A stretch of 64,000 bases of DNA from Ruminococcaceae bacterium YRB3002 (GTDB lineage: Bacteria > Bacillota > Clostridia > Saccharofermentanales > Saccharofermentanaceae), in NCBI GenBank assembly GCA_900099715.1, contig FMTG01000005.1:123928-187927 (forward strand), written 5' to 3'. The position numbers and the translations under genes were made by a program. Shown here piece after piece: positions 43,907 through 51,990 of the stretch (within the stretch, counting starts at the first letter, position 1; each line of letters begins with the position of its first letter). A model generated the notes under the pieces. It was not told the origin of the DNA. It searched no databases and saw only the letters and a program-made list of their open reading frames with translations.

Positions 43907-44329
43907 TCAGTCGATGAGGAATTTGATGGGAGATATACTCTCAACTATCACATCAACGTTATATGAACCATTGTTTACATTGACGGGAGCATAAGCAGTC
44001 ATCCTCCCGTAATCATCCCTGTCAACGCGGTTGATCGTGAAATCATGCCCGTCTATCCTGACCGTCATTCCTTCTGTGACCTCGCCCTTCGTCGTATCAG
44101 TCACATATATCTGGGCCGTGCCGTCTTTGACGGAGGCAATGCATGGATTGACAGTCTCAAGCTTACCCACGATACACCATGCAAACAGACCGATCAGAAG
44201 AACGATAACTGCGATCAGCACAAGCCAGATCCCCGGATTGGTAACCTTCAGGTAATCCGTTAACTGCTCAGGTGCAGTGATCTTCTGCAATGCTTCTTTC
44301 CTGAAAAGGGTAGATTGCTGTTCTGCCAT
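43907..44329 (-). CDS. Short HlyD-like/NHLP secretion protein
   Basis: 140 residues. N-terminal cytoplasmic stretch FRKEALQKITAPEQLTDYLK, one membrane segment (about 33-53), then an outside part with VTEGMTVRIDGHDFTINRVD. The N-terminus and position match the HlyD-like member of NHLP systems, but that family is about twice as long; the coiled-coil hairpin and lipoyl halves are not present, leaving only the terminal barrel. It is probably still functional because the frame is intact and tightly packed between neighbours (18 and 13 bp). Confidence 0.75.
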   Translation of the reverse strand: MAEQQSTLFRKEALQKITAPEQLTDYLKVTNPGIWLVLIAVIVLLIGLFAWCIVGKLETVNPCIASVKDGTAQIYVTDTTKGEVTEGMTVRIDGHDFTINRVDRDDYGRMTAYAPVNVNNGSYNVDVIVESISPIKFLID

Positions 44330-44347
44330 ATTGTCCTGCCTTATCCT

Positions 44348-44758
44348 TTATTCAAGTGTTTTCATGATAGTCAGTATGTTCTGACCATCCTTGTACTCAT
44401 ACGAGACATCATCCATAGTCTTCTTCACTATGAAAATACCAAGTCCGCCCTTCCTTCTGTCCCTGACTGGAATCTTAAGATTGGGATCGGGTTTTGCCAA
44501 CGGATCGTACGGAACGCCGCCGTCAACAAAGCTGATAATGACCGACAGAGGATCATCAGAGAACTCCATCCTTATCGTCGCAGATCCGATCATCGGATCG
44601 TATGCATAACTCGAGATATTCACGAAGATCTCCTCAACCGCGGCATCTATCTGTGAGATAACCTTATGCGAACAACTCAAATGCGCCAGCTGCTCATCGA
44701 CAAAGCTAAGGACTTCAGGTAGATTCTCGCATACAGCCTTGATATCCAATTCCTTCAT
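44348..44758 (-). CDS. RsbW-like ATP-binding (GHKL) serine kinase
   Basis: 136 residues, one HATPase domain: AAVEEIFVNISSYAYDP (Glu 42/43, Asn 47), ISFVDGGVPYDPLAKPDP, KGGLGIFIVKKTMDDVSYEY. All ATP-binding boxes are intact. Its C-terminal two thirds are nearly the same as the last domain of the fusion protein at 37024. Relatives (RsbW, SpoIIAB) inhibit sigma factors and phosphorylate STAS partners; no sigma factor gene is in this window, so the target is open. Confidence 0.93.
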   Translation of the reverse strand: MKELDIKAVCENLPEVLSFVDEQLAHLSCSHKVISQIDAAVEEIFVNISSYAYDPMIGSATIRMEFSDDPLSVIISFVDGGVPYDPLAKPDPNLKIPVRDRRKGGLGIFIVKKTMDDVSYEYKDGQNILTIMKTLE

Positions 44759-44768
44759 GGGAACACAT

Positions 44769-45065
44769 TTATTCGATCGTAAGATCGTCGATAAATCCTG
44801 TTATCTCAAAAACGTCCATGACTTCCTCACAGACATTCTTAACGACCATCTTGCCCTGATCCTCCATGATCTGCATAGCCGTGAGAAGTACTCTCAGCCC
44901 TGCACTGGAAATATATTCAAGCTTCTCGAAATCAAATATCAGGCTCTCAACTCCGCCAAGTGAAGCCTCCAGCTTCTGCTCAAGTTCAGGAGATGTAAGA
45001 GTATCCAATCTTCCCTCGAGCGCTACCGTAAGCTCATTATCCACTCTGTTCATTGTTATCTCCAT
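44769..45065 (-). CDS. STAS-domain anti-sigma factor antagonist-like protein
   Basis: 98 residues, STAS domain: ALEGRLDTLTSPELEQ and KLEYISSAGLRVLLTA, Ser 53/54 as the expected phosphosite. First gene of the exporter unit, 10 bp before the HATPase. Start at 45065 gives an N-terminus of the same length as the paralogue at 38699. Confidence 0.93.
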   Translation of the reverse strand: MEITMNRVDNELTVALEGRLDTLTSPELEQKLEASLGGVESLIFDFEKLEYISSAGLRVLLTAMQIMEDQGKMVVKNVCEEVMDVFEITGFIDDLTIE

Positions 45066-45102
45066 ATAAGATCCGTACCTCCTGATACATTTTTATGTTC
45101 TG

Positions 45103-45111
45103 ATTATATCA
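45103..45111 (-). promoter_or_regulatory. Extended -10 promoter of the exporter unit
   Basis: TGATATAAT on the minus strand, 37 nt before the STAS ATG. It lies just downstream of a GGGGAC hairpin that separates this unit from the PP2C unit. Confidence 0.6.
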
Positions 45112-45114
45112 CAT

Positions 45115-45146
45115 GATGAAATGGGGACAGTCCCCTTTTCACCATT
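45115..45146. repeat. GTGAAATGGGGAC-family hairpin
   Basis: TGAAATGGGGACAGTCCCCT, then TTTCACC: a short family member whose GGGGAC-GTCCCC stem abuts the end of the frameshifted lipoprotein gene. It could also act as a weak terminator. Confidence 0.6.
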
Positions 45147-45432
45147 CTATTTTACTCCTGCGACGATCATACGGAGATCATCCTCTGACAGGGCATAAAA
45201 CGCACCTTCATCGCCACGAACATATACAGAATAGAACCAGCCGCCGTCACTCCATATAGCTTTGGCTATCTCACCCCTGTTGGTTCCGAAGCAATGTACT
45301 TCGCGTCCGTCCTGTTCTATCTGCCACTCGTGTTGTAGTCTCCTCAGTACTCTGTATATTACTGCAGGAAACAATTGCTAATCCCATCACGGCTGAAAGC
45401 ACGATGCACGTAATCCTGACCGCTCTGCTCAT
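45147..45432 (-). pseudogene. Frameshifted small lipoprotein gene
   Basis: From the ATG at 45432 one frame encodes MSRAVRITCIVLSAVMGLAI followed by VSCSN, a lipoprotein signal with lipid-modified Cys, and a Thr/Glu linker; it stops soon after. The +1 frame overlaps and continues as DGREVHCFGTNRGEIAKAIW, SDGGWFYSVYVRGDEGAFYA to the stop at 45147. Joining the frames near 45310 would give one normal lipoprotein of about 93 residues. The junction lies at GGACGGAC, a slippery-looking repeat. It could be a pseudogene, a phase-variable gene or a sequencing error. Family unknown. Last gene of the PP2C unit. Confidence 0.65.
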
Positions 45433-45445
45433 AAGACATCTCACG

Positions 45446-47221
45446 TCAGTTGAACCTCAGTCCCATCATTGTCAGATCATCAAACTGGTCACCCTCACCG
45501 ACGAATCCGTTAACGTCCTCGTGAATACGCTTGAGGAGATCCTCGGGAGATGTATCACCGATGCCGTTCATTGCTTCGATAAGATGGTCTGTGCCATACA
45601 TCTCATTATTTGTATTGGTGGCCTCCGGCACACCGTCAGTATACACGAACAGGGTTCCGCCGTGGCTGAGCGTGAATTCATAATCCTTGTATTTCTTGCC
45701 CGGAATGCCTCCGATGACAAAACCATGCTTATCCTTGAACAGTTCATACGTACCGTCAGCCTGTCTGATAACCGGATATTCATGTCCGGCATTGCTGGCG
45801 ATGACCTTGCCTGTTGATATCTCCAGGATACCGAGCCACACGGTAACGAACATCTTCAACGGATTGTTCTCGCAGATGGAGGCATTGGTACGCTCCAGAA
45901 CCTCATGAGGAGTATGACCATTCATAGTATGCATTAGCATGTTGTGGATGAGCATCTTGGTCATCATCATGAAGAGAGATGCAGGGATACCCTTGCCTGA
46001 TACGTCACCGATTACAAGAGCCAGGTGGTCGTCATCCACCAGGAAGAAATCATAGAAATCTCCGCCAACTTCTTTCGCGGGGGTCATGGATGCGTATATA
46101 TCAAATTCGTGGCGGTCAGGAAACGGCGGGAAAACGCTTGGCAGAAGGCCTGCCTGGATATTACGGGCCATATCGAGTTCTGTAGCGACTCTCTCCCTCT
46201 CTCCGGTCATATGGACGATATCCTGAGTGTACTGGTCGATCTCGAGGGCAAGGTTGGATATGTCATCGGACAGCTGACCGAACTCATTTTTGGACTTTAT
46301 CTCGCTCATCTTGGAAACGACCCTGGAACTGTCCTTATCGCCAATATATGCCCGGACACTCTGCTGTATCTTATCCACAGGCTTTATGGCTCTGACATAC
46401 AGAACGATAAAGAAAATTACAAATATCAGTGCGATCCCGCTAAGCGCCAGTATCGCAGATATCATGAACGGTACGACAACATTGAATACGACATCGGTCC
46501 AGTCCAGGGACACCGCCAGATATGCACGTATCTTGCCATTTGCCATCAGCGGCTTATATGCAACATAGTAACTGCCTTCTCCGGGGAATCCGTCCGTCTT
46601 CTCATACACGATCTCTGGAGAATTCTTTGACAAAGAATCGCGTACGACCTTATGCTCATCAAGATTAAAATTAAGTATAGTTCCGAGAGTCTTCTCGTAG
46701 CCGGGATCATAGTACTCAGATTTTGCATCAGACATCGCAAATACAAATCCTGCATTCTCTCTGGACGCGTCAAAGATCACAATGTGCTTAAAATCCCTGG
46801 CAAAGGCTTCTTCAACAACGGCATAGCCCAGAGAATCATAGCATTGTTTTGCCACATAAGACTTGAGCACAGGATCTTCGAGGTTCTCCATCCAATTCTC
46901 AGACCAGAAATAATCATCCCACTCCTCGACTGTGTCAAGGTACTCGCTGTACCTATTCGATTCATCCAAATCGATGGTCTCTTTGGATTCCTCAGGGTTC
47001 TGCTCCCAGTAATCAAGGAGCCAGGGATGATCCAGGTTAACAACCCTATCTTCGATCTGTTCAAGCTGTGAACTCATATAATCCTGTTGAGAAGTAAGAT
47101 ATGAATCCTTGATGCTTCTGTACAGGAGAAAGAACACAAAACCTATGGCGAGAATAAAGATAGGAACTGTTGCTGTCAGCAGTTCAACAAGAAGTTTGCT
47201 CTTACTCCTCTTCTTTCTCAT
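45446..47221 (-). CDS. Membrane sensor PP2C-type serine phosphatase (RsbU/SpoIIE-like)
   Basis: 591 residues. Membrane segment about 13-35, an extracytoplasmic sensor region to about 270, second membrane segment about 270-300, HAMP linker (YVRAIKPVDKIQQSVRAYIG), short coiled coil, and a PPM domain from about 360: ARNIQAGLLPSVFPPFPD, AKEVGGDFYDFFLVDDDHLA, IGDVSGKGIPASLFM, DGVPEATN, DDLTMMGLRFN. Such enzymes remove phosphate from STAS proteins in response to an outside signal. Its ATG overlaps the stop of the HExxH gene; ATG at 47266 is rejected as internal to that gene. Confidence 0.92.
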   Translation of the reverse strand: MRKKRSKSKLLVELLTATVPIFILAIGFVFFLLYRSIKDSYLTSQQDYMSSQLEQIEDRVVNLDHPWLLDYWEQNPEESKETIDLDESNRYSEYLDTVEEWDDYFWSENWMENLEDPVLKSYVAKQCYDSLGYAVVEEAFARDFKHIVIFDASRENAGFVFAMSDAKSEYYDPGYEKTLGTILNFNLDEHKVVRDSLSKNSPEIVYEKTDGFPGEGSYYVAYKPLMANGKIRAYLAVSLDWTDVVFNVVVPFMISAILALSGIALIFVIFFIVLYVRAIKPVDKIQQSVRAYIGDKDSSRVVSKMSEIKSKNEFGQLSDDISNLALEIDQYTQDIVHMTGERERVATELDMARNIQAGLLPSVFPPFPDRHEFDIYASMTPAKEVGGDFYDFFLVDDDHLALVIGDVSGKGIPASLFMMMTKMLIHNMLMHTMNGHTPHEVLERTNASICENNPLKMFVTVWLGILEISTGKVIASNAGHEYPVIRQADGTYELFKDKHGFVIGGIPGKKYKDYEFTLSHGGTLFVYTDGVPEATNTNNEMYGTDHLIEAMNGIGDTSPEDLLKRIHEDVNGFVGEGDQFDDLTMMGLRFN

Positions 47222-48033
47222 AGCCTGTCTTCCCAACCCGCAATGCCGGCAAGACCGGCTCTGCACATCTCGTCAATCCTCTCGGCATTCGTCATTCTCT
47301 CGAAATCCCCGGTCAGAGACCACTTCTCAAGAGCTCCGGAAGCCTTTACGGCAATACTCTTAACAGCATCAGCTGTCTCCGGAGACAGGCCCTCTGTATA
47401 AACATCCAGCCTTTTGCCGCTTCCCTCTATTATACCCAAAAATCTCAAAAACCACTCGGATTTATAAAAACCGAAAGCGTCATACAGGCCAATGAAGTCA
47501 GCCATCAGCTCATCATGCAGGATATTGCATGTTATTCCGTAATTGCGTTTGGTGTAGTAATGGGTGCATTCGTGGCTTCTCCTGATCAGCATCGACTTCT
47601 CCGCCCATGTCTCCTCATCCAGTCCTACCTCTCCGGCTGTAACGTTGCTGTAGGGTTTTGATGACAGGATGATGAACCTGACGGATTTGCCGTAGATGAA
47701 AGAAGCTCCTGTCTTGGAAATGTTCTCTGACCGCACGCCCTTGTGGACGAGATTCGTCACCAGATCCTCAAAATCACCGGGATCACCTGCGCTGATAACA
47801 GGGATCTCCCCTGCGAAAGAATCAAACACTTCAATGCTGACCTTCTCAGGAGCCCTGAATTCCACAGGAATAGCCTTGCAGATACGTGCGTTGATCACCC
47901 CGGCTGCGCCGTTCTCATGTGTCTTCGACTGTTCAACGGCAGAATACCAGAAATCCATGGGCATCGCATCGTCGTCAGTGATCTTGCTGACGCCCTCAAA
48001 CCTGTTGCGGATGTAATCCTCGAATTCGCTCAT
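47218..48033 (-). CDS. Uncharacterised protein with HExxH zinc-site motif
   Basis: 271 residues, family not recognised. HECTH at 154-158 within MLIRRSHECTHYYTKRNYG, followed 15-20 residues later by ILHDELMADFIGLYDAFG with candidate third ligands (His 173, Glu 175, Asp 179). This is the layout of zincin metallopeptidases. No signal peptide or membrane segment, so it would act in the cytoplasm. It is translationally coupled to the membrane phosphatase (ATGA), suggesting a role in the same signalling unit. Peptidase activity is inferred only from the motif. Confidence 0.7.
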   Translation of the reverse strand: MSEFEDYIRNRFEGVSKITDDDAMPMDFWYSAVEQSKTHENGAAGVINARICKAIPVEFRAPEKVSIEVFDSFAGEIPVISAGDPGDFEDLVTNLVHKGVRSENISKTGASFIYGKSVRFIILSSKPYSNVTAGEVGLDEETWAEKSMLIRRSHECTHYYTKRNYGITCNILHDELMADFIGLYDAFGFYKSEWFLRFLGIIEGSGKRLDVYTEGLSPETADAVKSIAVKASGALEKWSLTGDFERMTNAERIDEMCRAGLAGIAGWEDRL

Positions 48034-48040
48034 ATGCTTA

Positions 48041-48523
48041 TCAGTTCTGTCCGCTGTAGTATTCCATGTGCATCGTGGAAGACTCGATAAGGATCGTATT
48101 CTGGTTCAGTGCCACGAGCAGTTCATCAGCCGCCTTGTGCACAGTCTCCTCGTCCGCCCCGTCGAAATAGCACACGATAGTGTATTCATGCGTAGGCGTT
48201 CCTGTCTCATCAGTCCAGGAACCGATAGCTTCCTGCAATGTATACCCCTCGAAATATTTGAGGCACACCTGGTCAACGATAGTCTTCGCCTCCTCCTGGG
48301 TGTACTTGGGCGCATATGTGTCCTTGTCATTTGTACCGACGTACAGAACATACTGTGTACCGCTGTTCTCATCCTGTCCCTGTTCCTGTCCCTGTGCAGC
48401 CGGAGCGGGCTGATCCTGCTGAGGCTGAGGCTCCTTGGGCCTTCCGAGCAGTATCAGAACGATACATGCCACTGACAGACAGATGCTTATTATCGACAAT
48501 ATAACAGGTAATTTCTTCTCCAT
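48041..48523 (-). CDS. Membrane-anchored protein, DUF3574-like C-terminal domain
   Basis: 160 residues. One N-terminal membrane segment (about 6-26), a Gln/Pro-rich linker (PKEPQPQQDQPAPAAQGQEQ), then a small outside domain with YVLYVGTNDKDTYAPKYTQE and FEGYTLQEAIGSW, resembling DUF3574. Function unknown. The ATG at 48523 is preferred to 48571. First gene of the PP2C unit. Confidence 0.65.
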   Translation of the reverse strand: MEKKLPVILSIISICLSVACIVLILLGRPKEPQPQQDQPAPAAQGQEQGQDENSGTQYVLYVGTNDKDTYAPKYTQEEAKTIVDQVCLKYFEGYTLQEAIGSWTDETGTPTHEYTIVCYFDGADEETVHKAADELLVALNQNTILIESSTMHMEYYSGQN

Positions 48524-48559
48524 GGTCACTACCGCCTTTCGCGAGATGATAATTATTTT

Positions 48560-48565
48560 ATTATA
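48560..48565 (-). promoter_or_regulatory. -10 box of the PP2C unit
   Basis: TATAAT on the minus strand, 36 nt before the ATG at 48523. No clear TGn; a -35 could not be fixed. Confidence 0.4.
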
Positions 48566-48589
48566 TCGCATAATAATGACAGTGTGTCA

Positions 48590-49306
48590 TCACTTCCACG
48601 GTCTGACATTGCCGGTCCATCCGTTTTCCTTCCAGTACTTGTAATCAGTGTACTCAGGGTCTTCCTTGCCGAGGTTTGTCTGAAGCATGCGGACAGCGTA
48701 GAATTTGCACTTTGTCATGAACGGGGTGCGCGCGGGTCTTGAATAGTCGACGGATCTCATCTTACGGGATACTTTGAGGATCCTGTTGCTCATTTCCGTT
48801 CTTTTCTTCTCAGGGATCTTGTCCCAGTTGATGTCGCTCATCAGCTTCAGGCTTACGACCTTTATGCTGGCAACGCCCCACCAGGAGAGGCTGTCCTTGA
48901 TGTCCTTGGCAGCGGACTTTCCGCCGGCGCCGAGGCACTGTGTGATTATTACCGCACGCTTTCCGAACATCTCCTTTGCCGGGCGGTGCGGCATCCAGCG
49001 GTATCCCAGATGGTCCAGCATAGCCTTCATGGCGCCAGTCGCGTGGAAAACATAAGCAGGTGAAGTAAACACCAGCAGATCTGCCTCCAGCAGTGCCTTC
49101 TCGATCCTCTGCACGTACTGCGCATCCTTGCAAAGGTTCTGATCCTTCATGAAACAGGTGGTGCACCCTACGCAGAAATTCGGGCAGTCCCTCGGCAGAT
49201 AGAACTCCGTTATCTCAGCGTCCCCGCGCCAGGGCTCGAGAAAGATCTCCTTGAGCCTGTATGTTATTCCCTTCTTCTCCGTACCGTTGATAACTGTGAT
49301 CTTCAT
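48590..49306 (-). CDS. NADPH-dependent FMN reductase/flavodoxin-like oxidoreductase
   Basis: 238 residues. Flavodoxin-like fold: VINGTEKKGITYRLKEIFLE at the N-terminus (FMN phosphate loop), then CPNFCVGCTTCFMKDQNLC with four cysteines, and VFTSPAYVFHATGAMKAMLD. This pattern is typical of iron-sulfur-flavoprotein-like and multimeric flavodoxin reductases. Substrate unknown. Its start overlaps the tetR-family stop (ATGA), so it is the regulated target gene. Confidence 0.85.
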   Translation of the reverse strand: MKITVINGTEKKGITYRLKEIFLEPWRGDAEITEFYLPRDCPNFCVGCTTCFMKDQNLCKDAQYVQRIEKALLEADLLVFTSPAYVFHATGAMKAMLDHLGYRWMPHRPAKEMFGKRAVIITQCLGAGGKSAAKDIKDSLSWWGVASIKVVSLKLMSDINWDKIPEKKRTEMSNRILKVSRKMRSVDYSRPARTPFMTKCKFYAVRMLQTNLGKEDPEYTDYKYWKENGWTGNVRPWK

Positions 49307-49923
49307 ATGTCTTTTCTCCCGTATAATCTGTCAAACTGTCTGATGTGTTTCTCGAGTATAATGAGCGACTCCTGTTCCTTTGACGGCTGCCTGTCACATA
49401 CCGTCAGCAGCATGTAGATCGGCGCATAGAAATGAAGTGTCATTATCTCCGGATCCTCCGGTATCAGGAAGCCATGGGCACTCATCATGGCAAACATCAT
49501 CCCCTGATAAGCCAGCGGTCCTTCAACATATTGCTGCGAATAGATCTCAGCAAGGCCGCCGTCATGAAACTGTTCGATGGTAAGCATCTTCCTGAACCGC
49601 CTGTTATAGTCGTCATGCAGAAAGAACAGAAAAAGATCCTTGCCCAGCTTAACAAGGCTGTCCTCATTCATATTCTCGTATATACCCACGTCCGTGGCAG
49701 CGTTGTTGCCTGATATGTTAAGCGCTGCCGCCTGTTCGAGAAATTTGGCGCTCATCTCATCAAGTATCGCCTCGAAGATCGCCTGCTTGCTCTTGTAGTG
49801 CTTGTAAAGAGATGGTGCCTTGATGCCTACCCTGTCTGCTATATCGCCCACATATACATTGGCGTAACCGCGCTCAGAGAAGAGCGTTAACGCTTCGTCG
49901 AGGATCCTTTGTTTTGTGTTCAT
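49303..49923 (-). CDS. TetR/AcrR-family transcriptional repressor
   Basis: 206 residues from the ATG at 49923. HTH: QRILDEALTLFSERGYANVY, VGDIADRVGIKAPSLYKHYK. The C-terminal ligand domain has no recognisable specificity. The longer frame to 49989 would run through its own promoter and operators and is rejected. It most likely represses itself and the downstream flavin reductase gene through the operators at 49967-50011. Confidence 0.92.
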   Translation of the reverse strand: MNTKQRILDEALTLFSERGYANVYVGDIADRVGIKAPSLYKHYKSKQAIFEAILDEMSAKFLEQAAALNISGNNAATDVGIYENMNEDSLVKLGKDLFLFFLHDDYNRRFRKMLTIEQFHDGGLAEIYSQQYVEGPLAYQGMMFAMMSAHGFLIPEDPEIMTLHFYAPIYMLLTVCDRQPSKEQESLIILEKHIRQFDRLYGRKDI

Positions 49924-49966
49924 TTGAGGTGCGTTCCTTTCTGTGGAGGGTGCGTTGTTGCACCTG

Positions 49967-50016
49967 TGGCTAATTTGGATTAGCCACATTATAGGCTAAT
50001 TGCAATTAGCCGTCAA
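49967..50016 (-). promoter_or_regulatory. Autoregulated promoter with two TetR-type operators
   Basis: On the minus strand: -35 TTGACG (complement of 50011-50016), exactly 17 bp, -10 TATAAT (complement of 49988-49993). Operator 2, GGCTAATTGCAATTAGCC (49994-50011), is a perfect palindrome filling the spacer. Operator 1, TGGCTAATTTGGATTAGCCA (49967-49986), covers the start-site region. The shared half-site is GGCTAAT with a 4-bp centre; centres are 26 bp apart. Confidence 0.9.
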
Positions 50017-50351
50017 GTATGATATGAGAACGCGGCTCGAACGCACAATTTTGTGCTGATTCGAACAGGTCCTCCGCGCTTCGCTTGTGCGGAACTATCA
50101 GCACAAAATGTGCGTTCTCGCTTCGGGAATTGTATGAAAAGGGGACGTGTTACTTTTCATTAAGAAGCGAGGAAGAACAATTGTCCCGCACCTTTGGAGC
50201 CTGCGACGTGCGGGACAATTCTGTTCTTCCGAGCCCTATTTCACAAACTTTTCATTAAATCCCCGAAGGGCGAGCGTTGCCCTTGCGAGCGGACTTACCG
50301 CAGGAGCGAAGCGACGAGGACTGAAGCGAGCAAGTGGTCGCGAGCCCTATT
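50017..50351. repeat. Cluster of hairpin repeats
   Basis: No gene. Contains (a) GAACGCACA...TTTTGTGCTGAT paired with ATCAGCACAAAATGTGCGTTC (about 50038-50121); (b) TGAAAAGGGGACGTGTTACT, a GGGGAC-family variant (50137); (c) a long imperfect hairpin GAAGAACAATTGTCCCGCAC / GTGCGGGACAATTCTGTTCT (50170-50232); (d) a GGGCTCG long-form copy (50262-50347) that, on the minus strand, starts 4 bp after the stop of the zinc-ribbon gene. Confidence 0.75.
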
Positions 50352-51446
50352 TCACACAAAAAGGCTCATGATCATCGAGAACATCATCATTGCAATCGTC
50401 AGCAATATCGGAAGTCCAAAGATCAGGCACAGGATGCCGACGAGAATGAGTATCTTTTTGCGGGATTTCGGCCACTCGCCGAAGACCTCGCCGGTCTGGC
50501 CGTTGATGACGATGTTGTATAGCTTTCCGTCGTAGGTGAAGGACGAGATCCACAGAGGGACCAGAACATATTTGAACGTGATGTTGCGGTAAGTTGTTGA
50601 CATCTTGACATTCTTGTATGTGTCGGCGGATTCGAGATTCTTGGTCTCGTATTCGAGAAGCTTAAAGATGCCGTTCCTGGCTGTTTTCCAGGCTTCTTCG
50701 AGGCCAATCGTATAGCGCTCTGCCACGAAGCCGGCCAGAGCCTGGGGCGTGTAGTTTTTCGCGGCGGACAATGAGAAATGGGCGGCCTTGCTGATGAACT
50801 TATCGTCGGTCAGACGTCTGCTGGCGGGCACGGTATAGTCGTCGATGAATTTGTCGAAGTGGCCGGACTTTGTATACCACTTTGTGTACTCGTCGTCGCC
50901 GGAGCCGTAGGTGTAGCCGTATTTGCCCTTGTAGTCAGTCGTCGTATCCGCATCGAATGTCCAGTACGGCAGGTAAATGCCGGTGAACCCGTTGAGTCTG
51001 GATCCGTCCTTGATATCGCTTGGCGCGAAGAAACGCTTGCCTATCCACTGCTTGAAGTACATTTCGGCATGGCTCTGGGAGACCTTGAACGGGATGACGG
51101 CAGTAGGTGCGATCATATCGTCGTCCTCTTCGAGAGCCGTGACGATGGTCGATCCGCAGAATGGGCATCTTCCCGACATCTGGAGCGCGTCGTTTACCGT
51201 CTCGGCGCCGCAGTTGCCGCACTGGATGACCCTGGTCTTGATGCCCCAGTCGTGGCTGGCAATGCTCTTGGCCGTGGCAATGTCTATCTCCTCGGCCGCC
51301 TCGTCCGACTGAAGTTCAGGAATATCAAACTTATTTCCGCAGGACTGGCAGACGAGCCTGTCCCATCCGGGATCGAACAGCAGGATACCGCCGCATGACG
51401 GACATTTCTTCTCTGCACTCGCTTCAGCACTCACATCTGCACTCAT
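50352..51446 (-). CDS. Zinc-ribbon membrane protein (TFIIB-like zinc ribbon, primosomal-like second ribbon)
   Basis: 364 residues. Two zinc ribbons at the N-terminus: CPSCGG/CQSCG (about 15-37) and CGNCG/CPFCG (about 76-98). A central soluble domain follows (VIPFKVSQSHAEMYFKQWIG, FTGIYLPYWTFDADTTTDYK), and the C-terminus has one or two membrane segments (about 335-362). These proteins are common in Clostridia but uncharacterised. The N-terminus overlaps the DUF4291 gene; AAAGGAG lies 7 nt upstream. Confidence 0.8.
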   Translation of the reverse strand: MSADVSAEASAEKKCPSCGGILLFDPGWDRLVCQSCGNKFDIPELQSDEAAEEIDIATAKSIASHDWGIKTRVIQCGNCGAETVNDALQMSGRCPFCGSTIVTALEEDDDMIAPTAVIPFKVSQSHAEMYFKQWIGKRFFAPSDIKDGSRLNGFTGIYLPYWTFDADTTTDYKGKYGYTYGSGDDEYTKWYTKSGHFDKFIDDYTVPASRRLTDDKFISKAAHFSLSAAKNYTPQALAGFVAERYTIGLEEAWKTARNGIFKLLEYETKNLESADTYKNVKMSTTYRNITFKYVLVPLWISSFTYDGKLYNIVINGQTGEVFGEWPKSRKKILILVGILCLIFGLPILLTIAMMMFSMIMSLFV

Positions 51447-51990
51447 ATCTGCACTCCTTTGGCAAAAAATCTGTTATGTCCTGACCGGCCTTACGCAGAG
51501 CATCCAGCTCATGAACACGGTCTGTAATATCTGCAATTGAAACTATCCACTCATTCACATACGACTGCACAGCCTGCCCTCTGAGGCCAAGCTGGATGGA
51601 GCGGTACGGCAGGTCGCTGCCGGACACGTCTTTCTCAGGGTCCCACTGTACCCTGACATCAGAAGCCTTCACGAGCGACTGCCACTCTTCCCTGCTCATG
51701 CCCAGAGACGGGTTGTAAGTCGATACGACAGCCGATGCGACTGCGCTGTCAAAACCTTCACGGGTAATATCGATGGCCAGGACGCGCTCCTGATTCTCCT
51801 TTGACGCCCAGCCACAGCGGTACATCATCCACAGGAACGAAGGCTTGATCCAGGTCATCCTGTTCATGCTGAAGCTGCTGCCGAATCTGCCGAGCCTGAC
51901 GGCCTCGTCCGCAATATATCTGTTGTACGCCTGGTACACTCTGATCGTGGAATCAGTATAGACCGCCCTTATCTCGTGATGGTCAGTCAT
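51424..51990 (-). CDS. DUF4291-family protein
   Basis: 188 residues. IRAVYTDSTIRVYQAYNRYI and MTWIKPSFLWMMYRCGWASK are the strongly conserved DUF4291 blocks. Function unknown. The last residues (CRYECRCEC) come from DNA shared with the start of the next gene. Start overlaps the preceding gene by 8 bp. Confidence 0.9.
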   Translation of the reverse strand: MTDHHEIRAVYTDSTIRVYQAYNRYIADEAVRLGRFGSSFSMNRMTWIKPSFLWMMYRCGWASKENQERVLAIDITREGFDSAVASAVVSTYNPSLGMSREEWQSLVKASDVRVQWDPEKDVSGSDLPYRSIQLGLRGQAVQSYVNEWIVSIADITDRVHELDALRKAGQDITDFLPKECRYECRCEC

